Source of the DNA: a virus
Direction: 5' to 3' (one strand)
Length of the DNA: 30,720 nt
IMG/VR virus record: IMGVR_UViG_3300032092_000157
Location: 1-30,720 of that record
Part shown: positions 22,346 through 29,779 of the stretch, one piece after another
Position numbering within the stretch: position 1 is the first letter of the stretch
Layout of the letters: every line of letters starts with the position of its first letter
Notes under the pieces: model-generated
What the model saw: the letters and a program-made list of their open reading frames with translations, nothing else
What the model was told of the DNA's origin: nothing
Database searches by the model: none
Program-made: the position numbers and the translations under genes

Positions 22346-23322
22346 AATTTATCGTAAACCGCCAACCGAGTCATGTTGTGCAGTTCCAAATTGTGATAGG
22401 TGTTGCAATAGTCAAAGTTACTCCGTCCCATAGATTGTCTCACCGAATGACCAGCGTGAATCAGTTTTTCAATGGATGCTTTCCAATTGTTTTTGTTGGT
22501 GAATATCACACCATCGTTTGATGTGTGGTAAAGGTAAGGGAACACCGCAGAGCAGATAATAGGGATGCTATACGCTGCTGCCTCCACAATCTTCAACTCA
22601 CTCTTGCATTGATTGAAGTGGTTGTCCTGAAGGGGTGCAAGTACAAAGTCAAAGTGCTTGTATACTTCGCCATATTCCCACACGCTTGTGCCTTCCACAA
22701 TCTTGGCTTTTGGAATCAGTTTGACGATGTTGTTCCAATGCTCACTCGGAGTATAACCAACGATGTAGAACTCCACATCCATAGCATTGATGTCATCAGC
22801 GATGAGTTTTAAGTCCTCCTCGTGTGTGATTCCTCCAACCCATCCGATTTTCACCGTCTCATTTTTCTCCTTAATTTGCGACCATTGGTTGTGTGTTAAG
22901 TCAAGGCAGTTCGGCACAACATACACCTTCTCGTTGATGGTGCGTATCTCCTTTGCCAACATCGGAGTGGTGGTGATGACTGCATCCGCATAGTGGATGG
23001 CATCCTTGATGGCGTTCTTGATTCCCTTCCTGTATGCCCAATAAGCCGGGTTGTATTTCGGGAGTACCCAATAGTCATCAACATCTATCACATAGGGCTT
23101 CCCGGCATCAGCGATCCGCTTGAGAATATCATAGTGGTATTTGCCCAACCATCGGGAGAACACAATGACATCGTACAATTTGAAGTCAATGGTCATCCAC
23201 TCCTCTTGGGATTGGCAGACATCAATTGTCGCTTGTCCGTCCAACTGCAAACGAAGGTGCGGAGTGTAGATGCGGTGATAAACCACACCATTCATCCCAT
23301 CGGTTAATATCAGGATTCTCAT
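22336..23322 (-). CDS. Glycosyltransferase, GT-B fold (GT4-like)
   Basis: The 328-aa protein starts MRILILTDGMNGVVYHRIYT. A Rossmann-like half has YDVIVFSRWLGKYHYD and GKPYVIDVDDYWVLP, a hinge follows ITTTPMLAKEIR, and the second half has VYVVPNCLDL, VKIGWVGGITHEEDL and the donor-binding KSELKIVEAAAYSIPIIC. The Glu in KIVEAA is the conserved GT4 residue. The enzyme transfers a sugar from a nucleotide donor to an unknown acceptor: DNA bases, a virion protein or the host surface. It lies between the putative small and the large terminase, an odd place, overlapping both neighbours (4 and 10 bases). Confidence 0.88.
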   Translation of the reverse strand: MRILILTDGMNGVVYHRIYTPHLRLQLDGQATIDVCQSQEEWMTIDFKLYDVIVFSRWLGKYHYDILKRIADAGKPYVIDVDDYWVLPKYNPAYWAYRKGIKNAIKDAIHYADAVITTTPMLAKEIRTINEKVYVVPNCLDLTHNQWSQIKEKNETVKIGWVGGITHEEDLKLIADDINAMDVEFYIVGYTPSEHWNNIVKLIPKAKIVEGTSVWEYGEVYKHFDFVLAPLQDNHFNQCKSELKIVEAAAYSIPIICSAVFPYLYHTSNDGVIFTNKNNWKASIEKLIHAGHSVRQSMGRSNFDYCNTYHNLELHNMTRLAVYDKLCK

Positions 23323-23504
23323 TCGTTTGGCAAAATTGGTATAGGCATCCAGTAGAGAACCTCAAGCAACCGGTTGGTGTGTTCGTCAATCCACATCTCG
23401 TCAATGTAACGAGCAAGAGTGAACTCACCTTGATTGGTGTGGACCAACTTCAGTTCATCGTCAATGGGTGGATAAACATCCAACCCTCTCCAAGTTTTTT
23501 TCAT
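23319..23504 (-). CDS. Small hypothetical protein (61 aa)
   Basis: The product is MKKTWRGLDVYPPIDDELKL onward, with an acidic centre (YIDEMWIDEHTN) and PIPILPNE at the end. It overlaps both neighbours by 4 bases and sits between a 67-aa unknown and the glycosyltransferase. No family is recognised. It may assist either the glycosyltransferase or packaging, which is inference from position only. Confidence 0.55.
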   Translation of the reverse strand: MKKTWRGLDVYPPIDDELKLVHTNQGEFTLARYIDEMWIDEHTNRLLEVLYWMPIPILPNE

Positions 23505-23704
23505 CGTGGCTTGGGAACTGAAAGTGCGTGTGTGGCTTTGCTCTTCTCGTGTGGTGCTTTCATCTTGTTGCAGTTCACACGGACATCACCGTATTGATTG
23601 ACTACCAGTTCACCACTCTTGATGGCTTCGTTTAATTTGTTGATGTTGATTGATAGGTTGAGTCCGTACTCATTCTCCCATCCGTTACCTATGTAAGTTG
23701 TCAT
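23501..23704 (-). CDS. Small hypothetical protein (67 aa)
   Basis: The product begins MTTYIGNGWENEYGLNLSIN and has a basic C-terminus (MKAPHEKSKATHALSVPKPR). It overlaps the putative small terminase gene upstream by 20 bases and the 61-aa gene downstream by 4. The pattern GNGWENEYG is common near small terminases in phages of Bacteroidota, but I know no function. A short beta-sheet followed by a flexible tail is likely. Confidence 0.55.
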   Translation of the reverse strand: MTTYIGNGWENEYGLNLSININKLNEAIKSGELVVNQYGDVRVNCNKMKAPHEKSKATHALSVPKPR

Positions 23705-24074
23705 TGTCTAAATTCAAAGTTATTGTGAAATTTTTGCTTTCTATTGTTTGGTCAATTGTTTCTTTTGGTTTGCCTTGTGAGCGTGTGAGTAACATCTCCA
23801 AGTTGAAGAGTGAGTTCTTGTCGTGTCCCTTTAGCAATGCTCCAGCGATGGTGCGTTCCATTATCGTGTACTCATCCCCTCTGTCTATCTTCTCCAACTC
23901 CTTGCGTGATAGCGATAGCATTGACAACATCGTATCTTCAACCTGACTTTTGGTGTAGCCAATCTCTTTCATTTGCGTGATGAGTTTCTGCGGTCTGCCT
24001 TGCATATGCCGTCTTTCATCCTCACCTTGTTTGAAAGGTTTCAAGTTCTCAATTGCTTTTGGATTGTTTGCCAT
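23685..24074 (-). CDS. Putative small terminase (DUF5681-like)
   Basis: The 129-aa product begins MANNPKAIENLKPFKQGEDE, then RRHMQGRPQKLITQMKEIGY, a pattern I associate with DUF5681 proteins beside large terminases. The region from about 50 to 95 is helical (MLSLSRKELEKIDRGDEYTI, then MERTIAGALLKGHDKNS) and could oligomerise and bind DNA. A small subunit selects phage DNA for packaging. The gene is separated from the large subunit by three genes, including the glycosyltransferase. The call is by pattern and position. Confidence 0.65.
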   Translation of the reverse strand: MANNPKAIENLKPFKQGEDERRHMQGRPQKLITQMKEIGYTKSQVEDTMLSMLSLSRKELEKIDRGDEYTIMERTIAGALLKGHDKNSLFNLEMLLTRSQGKPKETIDQTIESKNFTITLNLDNDNLHR

Positions 24075-24086
24075 TTTATCACAGAA

Positions 24087-24341
24087 TTATCGCAGATTCA
24101 GTTTCTCTGCGTGTTTTTCCTTTAGGAATTGTTTGAATTGCTTTTGATCCCCAAACTTGGTGTGACAGGCACGGCACAATGCTTGGAGATTTTCTATGTT
24201 GTCGGCTTCCTTGCTCCCTCCCATTCCTCTCGCTTCAATATGATGGATGTCAACCGCAGTTGTTCCACACACCTCGCAAGGGATGAAGTCGCTGATGTCA
24301 TAGCCGAAGTGATTCAAGTAGGTCAAGGTGTGTTTCTTCAT
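24087..24341 (-). CDS. HNH endonuclease
   Basis: The 84-aa product has FIPCEVCGTTAVDIHHIEAR (Cys22, Cys25, His33, His34), DNIENLQALCRACHTKF (Asn51, Cys56, Cys59, His60): the beta-beta-alpha metal site of the HNH fold with a structural zinc made by the two CxxC pairs. Small HNH nucleases next to terminase genes help cut DNA during packaging in several phages. The ATG at 24341 overlaps the stop of the methyltransferase gene (ATGA) and gives a clean beginning MKKHTLTYL; a further in-frame start lies 21 bases upstream. Confidence 0.9.
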   Translation of the reverse strand: MKKHTLTYLNHFGYDISDFIPCEVCGTTAVDIHHIEARGMGGSKEADNIENLQALCRACHTKFGDQKQFKQFLKEKHAEKLNLR

Positions 24342-24916
24342 TTGGTAAATAGTAATGACCAAGATGTCGGGAGTGAGATTGCACGGTCAAACTTGAATCC
24401 GCAGTTCTCAAATAGTTGAACCCATTCTTCCTCGCTCTTGATGTTGATATGTCCCCACTTCTCGTCAAAGTCCGTCTTGTGGGGTGTGCTGGAGAAGTGA
24501 AAGTATTTGCATTTTAAGTTGGTGAGAAAGGGGATGAGCTTCTCGTCAGGTATATGCTCCATTACTTCAATAGACGCTACCAAATCAAATGTTTTCCATT
24601 GTTGGGTAGTGAAGTCCTTGATGAATACTTGAAGGGTTGAGTTGTCGTTTCTTGTGATTTTGCGTGTGACATACTCTCCGTGTATTTTGGATAGGTCAAC
24701 ATAGGTGCATTCCACATTGTGTTCCAACATTGCTTGAGTGTATGCTCCGACTCCACCTCCACAATCAAGGAAGGTCTTTGCTCCGGTTATTTGCAATATC
24801 TCCTTTGCGGTTGACTTAAATAGTTCCGTGTAAGTTTGATTGTCCAAATCAACTCCGATGCTCAACTCGTGGTCAAAGCATTCCTTGTCCGTCATTGTCC
24901 CGTTGAATGCGTTCAT
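24338..24916 (-). CDS. Class I SAM-dependent methyltransferase
   Basis: The 192-aa product has motif I TFLDCGGGVGAYT (about 48-60), motif II CTYVDLSKIHG and post-motif VASIEVMEHIPDEKLIPFL, then the C-terminal strand FHFSSTPHKTDFDEKWG. These are Rossmann-fold methyltransferases that act on small molecules, nucleic acids, sugars or proteins; the substrate cannot be read from the sequence. No DPPY-type motif is present, so it is not an ordinary DNA adenine or cytosine-N4 enzyme. A sugar linked to the nearby glycosyltransferase is one possibility. It overlaps both neighbours by 4 bases. Confidence 0.82.
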   Translation of the reverse strand: MNAFNGTMTDKECFDHELSIGVDLDNQTYTELFKSTAKEILQITGAKTFLDCGGGVGAYTQAMLEHNVECTYVDLSKIHGEYVTRKITRNDNSTLQVFIKDFTTQQWKTFDLVASIEVMEHIPDEKLIPFLTNLKCKYFHFSSTPHKTDFDEKWGHINIKSEEEWVQLFENCGFKFDRAISLPTSWSLLFTK

Positions 24917-25137
24917 CTCATTTCCAAATTCTCTTCACTCAATATGCGATGGAGTGCATCTCTTGCGTCTTGATAGGCGTTGATGGATTCTTCGGATGCG
25001 TCATCAGGTGCGTACTTGATTTTCGTCCTCAAGAATTGATCCAGTTGCCACATAGCGTGTCCCCACTTCCATCCGTTTGTTGCATCTTCAAACTCCTCTT
25101 GTTCTTCAGGGAGATTGAACTCAATCGTTGCTTTCAT
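24913..25137 (-). CDS. Small conserved phage protein (74 aa)
   Basis: The product begins MKATIEFNLPEEQEEFEDAT, then NGWKWGHAMWQLDQFLRTKI, and ends with helix DARDALHRILSEENLEM. This fold (an N-terminal strand followed by helices with WxLDQxLR) is common in phages, often next to DNA-modifying genes, but its function is not known. The ATG at 25137 is preferred as the family begins MKA(T/I); a longer frame adds basic residues. It overlaps the gene before it by 17 bases and the methyltransferase gene by 4. Confidence 0.75.
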   Translation of the reverse strand: MKATIEFNLPEEQEEFEDATNGWKWGHAMWQLDQFLRTKIKYAPDDASEESINAYQDARDALHRILSEENLEMR

Positions 25138-25399
25138 TTTTTCTTCTCCGTTTTGGTTTCTGCTCATCATCCGCAAGTTGTGCTTTGGTGATGGCTTCTT
25201 GTTGTTGGTTTGCCCAAATCAAAAGTGAGTGCAAGGCTTCGGTTATACAGGTACTGCAATTCGGCAAGTTCCTTCCGAATATCTCACGATGGACTGCGTT
25301 CAATTGGTTTGCTTGTTCTCCAGTTGGTTGGAACACTTGGGTTTGCTTCCACTTGTCAAAGAGTGGTTGAAGGGAAAGGATAAATTCTATATTGCTCAT
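25121..25399 (-). CDS. Hypothetical phage protein with CxxC (92 aa)
   Basis: The product begins MSNIEFILSLQPLFDKWKQT, has an AVHREIFGRNLPNCSTCITE stretch with a CxxC pair and ends in a basic tail (KPKRRRKNESND). A single CxxC could bind a metal with a partner or form a disulphide, but there is no second pair. The family is common in phages of Bacteroidota with unknown role. It overlaps the 64-aa gene by 4 bases and the next gene by 17 bases. Confidence 0.65.
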   Translation of the reverse strand: MSNIEFILSLQPLFDKWKQTQVFQPTGEQANQLNAVHREIFGRNLPNCSTCITEALHSLLIWANQQQEAITKAQLADDEQKPKRRRKNESND

Positions 25400-25590
25400 A
25401 ATAGTTCAATTTCTTCTTTTATTTCAAAAAGGTATAACGCTTTGTCAAATGATTCGTTCAAATCTCCGGTTATAAATTCTTTTGCAAAATCAACGGCAAT
25501 CAATGCACAGGCAATGGCTTCGTTTCGCATCTGCAATCCAACTCCGTCAAACTTGTCAACCAGTTCTTTCGCTTTTTCTTGTGGTGTCAT
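25396..25590 (-). CDS. Small helical protein (64 aa)
   Basis: The product is MTPQEKAKELVDKFDGVGLQ, then a helix with NEAIACALIAVDFAKEFITG and an acidic C-terminus (ALYLFEIKEEIELL). It resembles small four-helix proteins seen in phage early operons but no function is known. The ATG at 25590 overlaps the stop of the membrane protein gene upstream (ATGA); the longer frame reads back into that gene and would give a hydrophobic start that is its neighbour's shadow. Confidence 0.6.
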   Translation of the reverse strand: MTPQEKAKELVDKFDGVGLQMRNEAIACALIAVDFAKEFITGDLNESFDKALYLFEIKEEIELL

Positions 25591-25841
25591 AGTTTTGTTT
25601 CTAATAGTGCTACAATCACAGTTGCGATGGATGCATAAAGTATCCCCACCCAACCGTAGGTGTACAAGAAAAAGGACAAGCCCAACCACCACGACAGGCA
25701 AAAAGCACAATCAAGTGGTTTCATTCGCTTCCATTTGTGGTATTCGTTTCCATAGAGATAGCGTTTAAGTAGGTCGGCTGGTTTGCCGAAGTTGACAATG
25801 ATGATTGCCAAACAAGCAATCCCAATTATTTCTGTGTGCAT
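25587..25841 (-). CDS. Small membrane protein with CxxC
   Basis: The 84-aa product has hydrophobic segments near residues 3-18 (TEIIGIACLAIIIVNFG) and 50-80 (WWLGLSFFLYTYGWVGILYA and the end). A KRMKPLDCAFCLSWW stretch lies between them, with Cys46 and Cys49 at the membrane edge. The layout suggests a two- or three-span inner-membrane protein; CxxC could bind a metal. It resembles DUF1360-type membrane proteins but I am not sure. It overlaps the sigma-like gene by 16 bases. Confidence 0.6.
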   Translation of the reverse strand: MHTEIIGIACLAIIIVNFGKPADLLKRYLYGNEYHKWKRMKPLDCAFCLSWWLGLSFFLYTYGWVGILYASIATVIVALLETKL

Positions 25842-26335
25842 CGTTCTTTCATTAGTTTCACCACCCTCAACACTTCACGGACGGAGATGTCGGTCTTTCT
25901 ATGGATCGCCCTTGCAGACATTCCTGAACACCACATCTTGAATAGTTCCTTCTCATAAAAATATGCTGACTCGGTTACTTGGTTTATTTTGTTGATTCGT
26001 TCAAGTTCAATTGTTTCTTCTTCCTCTCTCTCAAGGAGTAGGTCAGGTTCTTCAGCGAAGTCAAGCTCATAGACATCGTACTGGTCATATATGCGAGAGT
26101 TACCGAAGGGATGCCGGTTGCCGTTGATAGCCAAATAAAGGAGACGGATTGACCAAAACTGGATGTATCCGTCCCTGTATATTTTCTCAATTTGCTCATC
26201 AGGTTTCTCAAGTAAAGTCAAAAAGTAAAATTGATACAACTCCCTTGCCAACTCTCTATCTTTGGCGATATTCCTCGTTGCTTGGGTTAGCCAATCAGCT
26301 TTGGAAAGTTCCAATATGATGTCGGCTTTGTTCAA
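25826..26335 (-). CDS. Sigma-like or HTH transcription factor (TTG start)
   Basis: The 169-aa product has a helical N-terminal half with ARELYQFYFLTLLEKPDEQI and IQFWSIRLLYLAINGNRHPF. Then follow an acidic linker EEPDLLLEREEEETIELERI and a C-terminal helix-turn-helix (KMWCSGMSARAIHRKTDISV, about residues 133-152, then REVLRVVKLMKE). This order resembles a small sigma factor with a region 4-like end, as annotated in phages of Bacteroidota. The first ATG is near the C-terminus, so a TTG at 26335 must start it. A possible role is switching on the packaging and structural genes that follow. Confidence 0.6.
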   Translation of the reverse strand: MNKADIILELSKADWLTQATRNIAKDRELARELYQFYFLTLLEKPDEQIEKIYRDGYIQFWSIRLLYLAINGNRHPFGNSRIYDQYDVYELDFAEEPDLLLEREEEETIELERINKINQVTESAYFYEKELFKMWCSGMSARAIHRKTDISVREVLRVVKLMKERCTQK

Positions 26336-26353
26336 ATTTTCTTTTCAATACTA

Positions 26354-26361
26354 CAAATATA
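26354..26361 (-). promoter_or_regulatory. Candidate promoter -7 box (TATATTTG)
   Basis: On the minus strand TATATTTG fits TAnnTTTG exactly and lies 18 bases ahead of the TTG start of the sigma-like gene. No TTG is present at 20 bases upstream, where the sequence is A-rich. The promoter lies between the replication and the packaging blocks. Confidence 0.45.
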
Positions 26362-26383
26362 ACCATCTTTTTCGTATTTTTTC

Positions 26384-26881
26384 TTACACCTCAACAACTC
26401 CTCCTCCGTCTTGTAGATGGAGATGCTCTGCGTGAGTCCTTTCTTGCAAGTAATCACCCAATAAGGCAAGTGCTTTCGTATAATGTTGACTTGTGATTCG
26501 GTCATATTGGATTAGGTCGGTGTAAACATTGACGGAGTTAATGATGGATGAGTGATCCCGATGAAGGATGTTGCCAACCCCAGCGAAGGTCATCTTCAAA
26601 TGCTTCCTACATAAATAGCAAAACAAGTGCCGTGCATAGGAGATGTGTTGTTTGCGGTTGTGAGAAACGATTTGGTCAGGTGTGACATCGTAAACTTGAC
26701 AAGCCACTCGCATTGCATCCGTCCAGTCAGCTTCTATGTCGTTAATGTCGCAGCGTGGACGGAGTATTTCGTTCTTCAATCTTTTGACCTCCTGTGCGTG
26801 AGAAGTGTGAAGTTGCTGAATCGTCAATCTCAATCTGCGAATCTCTTGCTTTAGGTTGTGGGTTACTTGGTATTGGTTCAT
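26384..26881 (-). CDS. DnaA domain IV-like DNA-binding protein
   Basis: The 165-aa product has an N-terminal coiled coil (LKQEIRRLRLTIQQLHTSHA, about 10-40). Then comes a DnaA C-terminal-like domain: DAMRVACQVYDVTPDQIVSH (55-74), ISYARHLFCYLCRKHLKMTF (80-99) and GVGNILHRDHSSIINSV (101-117). The RDHSS-I motif is the DnaA-box reading signature (GGRDHSTV in bacterial DnaA). The ATPase domain is absent. It could bind DnaA boxes in phage or host DNA, either to help origin opening or to compete with the host initiator. It overlaps the DNA methyltransferase gene by 4 bases. Confidence 0.8.
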   Translation of the reverse strand: MNQYQVTHNLKQEIRRLRLTIQQLHTSHAQEVKRLKNEILRPRCDINDIEADWTDAMRVACQVYDVTPDQIVSHNRKQHISYARHLFCYLCRKHLKMTFAGVGNILHRDHSSIINSVNVYTDLIQYDRITSQHYTKALALLGDYLQERTHAEHLHLQDGGGVVEV

Positions 26882-27897
26882 AGTAATTGCATTTGTTTCA
26901 ATAATGGCTCTAATCTTTTATTGCATATCTTGATATATTTTTCACTCATTTCGCTTCCAATAAAATTACGCTTTGCCCTTATAGCTGCTTGTGCGGTGCT
27001 GCCTGTTCCTATAAACGGATCGTAAATCAAACCACCTTCAGGACATCCAGCAAGAATTGGTTTGCGAATTAACTCATCGTTGTATGATGCGTAATGTTCG
27101 TTAGATGATGGCTTGGTTGGTATGTCCCAAAAATCTGATATTGTGCCGGGATTCTTTCCATCCGCTCTTGGAGTCCATTCGTTGCCACTATATATACCTC
27201 CATCGTTCCCGTCACCTTTATTGCCACCAAACTTTATTTTTGTTTTTGGAATTAAGTGAGATTTGTCTCCTTTAAAATTATTTGAGTTCCCGCCTTCTTG
27301 ACCAGTAAAACCATATTTATATCTTTCAATGCTGACTGTCTTTATTGAATCCCTTATTGCATCCAAATCAAAATAATACTTTTCAGATTTGACCATAAAG
27401 AAAAAATACTCGTGTTTCTTTGAAAATCTATCCGTGCAACTTTCCGGCATTCCATTTCTCTTTGCCCAAATTATATCGTTTCGCATAATCCAACCCCTAT
27501 CAATGCAACCAATTGCAAATCGATGTGGAATCAGTAATAAACACTTATTTAATGGTTTTTTTATTCCGTTATCAAATCTTGTTCCTTTAATACTTGGATT
27601 TTCATTGGTGTGTTTACCAGTATTTCCACCTTGACCACCATTCCCACCCCCATAGGTATCCCCAAGATTTATCCAACAAGTCCCCGTTGGTTTCAATACA
27701 CGATAAATCTCATCCATCATTTCCCAAAGGTGTTCCAAGTACAATTGAAAAGTTGGTTCTAATCCCCATTGACCATCATACCCATAATCACGCAATTGCC
27801 AATAGGGCGGTGATGTAATTACGCAATCCAAAAATTCATTTGGCATCTTTCTCAAAGTATCCAAACAAGGTTCATTATATATTTCGTTTGTTTTCAT
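26878..27897 (-). CDS. DNA methyltransferase, beta class (N4-C or N6-A)
   Basis: The 339-aa product has catalytic motif IV VITSPPYWQLRDYG (about 26-39) ahead of motif I YDPFIGTGSTAQAA (in the C-terminal quarter), with a variable Gly-rich recognition region between. The IV-before-I order marks the beta class, and SPPYW favours N4-cytosine, though N6-adenine cannot be excluded. The enzyme would protect phage DNA from host nucleases or mark it. No restriction partner is visible in the window. The ATG at 27897 overlaps the helicase gene by 4 bases; the longer frame is not supported. Confidence 0.88.
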   Translation of the reverse strand: MKTNEIYNEPCLDTLRKMPNEFLDCVITSPPYWQLRDYGYDGQWGLEPTFQLYLEHLWEMMDEIYRVLKPTGTCWINLGDTYGGGNGGQGGNTGKHTNENPSIKGTRFDNGIKKPLNKCLLLIPHRFAIGCIDRGWIMRNDIIWAKRNGMPESCTDRFSKKHEYFFFMVKSEKYYFDLDAIRDSIKTVSIERYKYGFTGQEGGNSNNFKGDKSHLIPKTKIKFGGNKGDGNDGGIYSGNEWTPRADGKNPGTISDFWDIPTKPSSNEHYASYNDELIRKPILAGCPEGGLIYDPFIGTGSTAQAAIRAKRNFIGSEMSEKYIKICNKRLEPLLKQMQLL

Positions 27898-29123
27898 AGT
27901 TTCTCCTCGTACATTGTCCGACTTCCTGTGAAGGTTGTGGGGATGGTGCAACACTCTCCGTTGCGATTCTTTGCGATAATCAACTCTGCATCTTCAACTT
28001 CAGGTTTCTCTTGCTCATAGTAACTTGGTCGGAATGGAAACATCACGATGTCGGCATCTTGCTCAATTGCACCTGACTCCCTCAAGTCACTCAATAAAGG
28101 TCGTTTATCTGCTCTCTCTTCGCTTTTGCGTGATAATTGGGCAAGGACTATCACCGTCATCTTTAACTCCTTTGCAAGTAGTTTCAAACCTCTTGAGATT
28201 TCTGCAATCTCTTGTTCACGATTTGCCTTTGTTCCTTTCACTAACTGGATGTAATCAATCACCAATAGGTCAAGTCCTTTGCGTGATTTGTGCAACTTCG
28301 CCTTTGCTTTGATTTGTGCGATGGATGTGTCAACATCATCGTCAATGTAGAACTCAATTGTTTGGTTGTTTGCAGAGTTAATGACTTTGTCAATTTCTAT
28401 TTGTTGCAATCTGCCGTTTCGTATCTTCCAATTCTCTATGTCACCAATCAACGAAATATACCGTTTGGCAAGTTGGTCATTGCTCATCTCAAGAGACAGG
28501 AACAAAGCTTTGTAATTGTACTTTGCAAAATCCTTTGTGAGTGTGAGAGCGATTGCAGTTTTTCCCATACCCGGTCTCCCAGCGATGACAATCAAATCCC
28601 CTTCGTTGTATCCACCAATGTACTTGTCAAGATAACGCCATCCAGTTTGTTTGCCTGTCAACGCACCACCGTTCAAACTATTGTCCACGATGTGATCCAC
28701 AACCTTGTTTGTCACCTTCACAATTGACTCTGGTTCTTTGTGTGTTGAGAATGTCGTCTCTTCCAAAATGCTTTGAATGTCCTTGACCATATCAGGCAAC
28801 TCATTTGATAAGTTCAAATGCGTTAACCTATCAACTAAATTCCGTTTGATGTAGTTGTATTCTAAAGTCAATAAGTGTGTACGCAAATCAATGTCACTTG
28901 CATTTTGTTGTAGCGTGATGACATCAATCAATTCCTTGCGTTCAAAATGCGGAATCAATGTGAGATAGTCAATGGCTTCGTTGTTCAAATACATCTGCGT
29001 AATTACACCAACAATTTTCTTGCACAAAGTATCTTCAAACCAATTCAAGTTTATTCGGGGCAAGTAATGACGCTTATCGTTGTGGTAAAGGATGTTGCTA
29101 ATTATTAATCGTTCGTTGCTCAT
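27894..29123 (-). CDS. dnaB-like: DnaB-type replicative helicase
   Basis: The 409-aa product begins with a small N-terminal helical domain (1-120) and a RecA-like ATPase: Walker A AGRPGMGKTAIAL (182-192), SLEMSNDQLAKRYIS, Walker B LLVIDYIQLVKG, and a C-terminal stretch ADKRPLLSDLRESGAIEQDA that includes the DnaB arginine-finger region. It is a ring helicase that unwinds DNA ahead of the replisome. It is shorter than bacterial DnaB (about 470). It overlaps the initiator gene upstream and the methyltransferase gene downstream by 4 bases each, a standard phage replication pair. Confidence 0.93.
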   Translation of the reverse strand: MSNERLIISNILYHNDKRHYLPRINLNWFEDTLCKKIVGVITQMYLNNEAIDYLTLIPHFERKELIDVITLQQNASDIDLRTHLLTLEYNYIKRNLVDRLTHLNLSNELPDMVKDIQSILEETTFSTHKEPESIVKVTNKVVDHIVDNSLNGGALTGKQTGWRYLDKYIGGYNEGDLIVIAGRPGMGKTAIALTLTKDFAKYNYKALFLSLEMSNDQLAKRYISLIGDIENWKIRNGRLQQIEIDKVINSANNQTIEFYIDDDVDTSIAQIKAKAKLHKSRKGLDLLVIDYIQLVKGTKANREQEIAEISRGLKLLAKELKMTVIVLAQLSRKSEERADKRPLLSDLRESGAIEQDADIVMFPFRPSYYEQEKPEVEDAELIIAKNRNGECCTIPTTFTGSRTMYEEKL

Positions 29124-29779
29124 AGTGTTGCAAGTTTAGGTTTGTTTGATATTTGTTCGGTTTGTTTTGCAAAGTTCTTGTCATTTGTTTTCCAAGTCAT
29201 AACACACGACTTCCAGTCCTTAATTTTATTCTTTCCAATCACCCAACCTTTTGCCTCATAGAAATAGTAGAAACGCTCTGCAAGATTTTCCATCCCTTTT
29301 TCAGCCATATAAATTTCAATTTCTTGAATGGTTGGTTTTATAAACTTCCCTTCTTTTTGTTCTTGTTGTTCTTCTTCTTCTTTAATTGGTGTCGTTTGAA
29401 TGTCGTCTGCGTTTCGTTTGCGTTTCGTTTGCGTTTCATTTGCGTTTCGTTCATCTTGGTAACTTGCATAATTACAAACACTTAGGTGTGTCGTTATATT
29501 GTCACTATTCAGGACAATCATCCCATCGCTTTGTAACAAAGTCAAAAACCTACGCACCTTGCTTTTATCCCAGTTCCATCTCTTTGCCCAAGTGTCCAAT
29601 GACATTGTACTCTCTCCACGCTTAATATTATATATTTTCCCTTTGATTACTTGTTTTGCATCTGCATAATTAACCGACAATAGAATATCATTCCACGCCT
29701 CAAACTTGCTGAACACACGATCCTCAGTATACAACCAATGGTCTTTAATGCTACGATGTAATTTAATCCAACCGCTCAT
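29120..29779 (-). CDS. Replication initiator/helicase loader-like protein
   Basis: The 219-aa product begins MSGWIKLHRSIKDHWLYTED, then KFEAWNDILLSVNYADAK and WAKRWNWDKSKVRRFLTLLQ, a winged-helix domain typical of phage replisome organisers. A low-complexity linker (KEEEEQQEQKEGK) and a DnaD-like C-terminal domain with YFYEAKGWVIGKNKI, then DWKSCVMTWKTNDKNF follow. It should bind the origin and load the helicase encoded next. The coding sequence contains an 11-bp tandem array (29407-29450). I chose the ATG at 29779, where MSGW begins; an in-frame start lies 9 bases upstream. Confidence 0.85.
   Translation of the reverse strand: MSGWIKLHRSIKDHWLYTEDRVFSKFEAWNDILLSVNYADAKQVIKGKIYNIKRGESTMSLDTWAKRWNWDKSKVRRFLTLLQSDGMIVLNSDNITTHLSVCNYASYQDERNANETQTKRKRNADDIQTTPIKEEEEQQEQKEGKFIKPTIQEIEIYMAEKGMENLAERFYYFYEAKGWVIGKNKIKDWKSCVMTWKTNDKNFAKQTEQISNKPKLATL
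29407..29450. repeat. Four 11-bp tandem repeats (candidate iterons)
   Basis: The plus strand has ctgcgtttcgt, ttgcgtttcgt, ttgcgtttcat and ttgcgtttcgt back to back. A further degenerate unit lies at 29396-29406. They are inside the initiator gene, as in lambda O, next to a purine-rich (minus-strand) stretch at about 29340-29390. The 11-base length (not a multiple of three) means the array is conserved as DNA, not as a protein repeat. Confidence 0.65.

Noticed and set aside
23685-23946. Plus-strand frames of 60-180 codons across the window
   Set aside because: They are antisense shadows of convincing minus-strand genes, with no domains and no linked start signals.
29396-29450. CRISPR-like array
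   Set aside because: Units are 11 bp with no spacers, so this is a tandem repeat.
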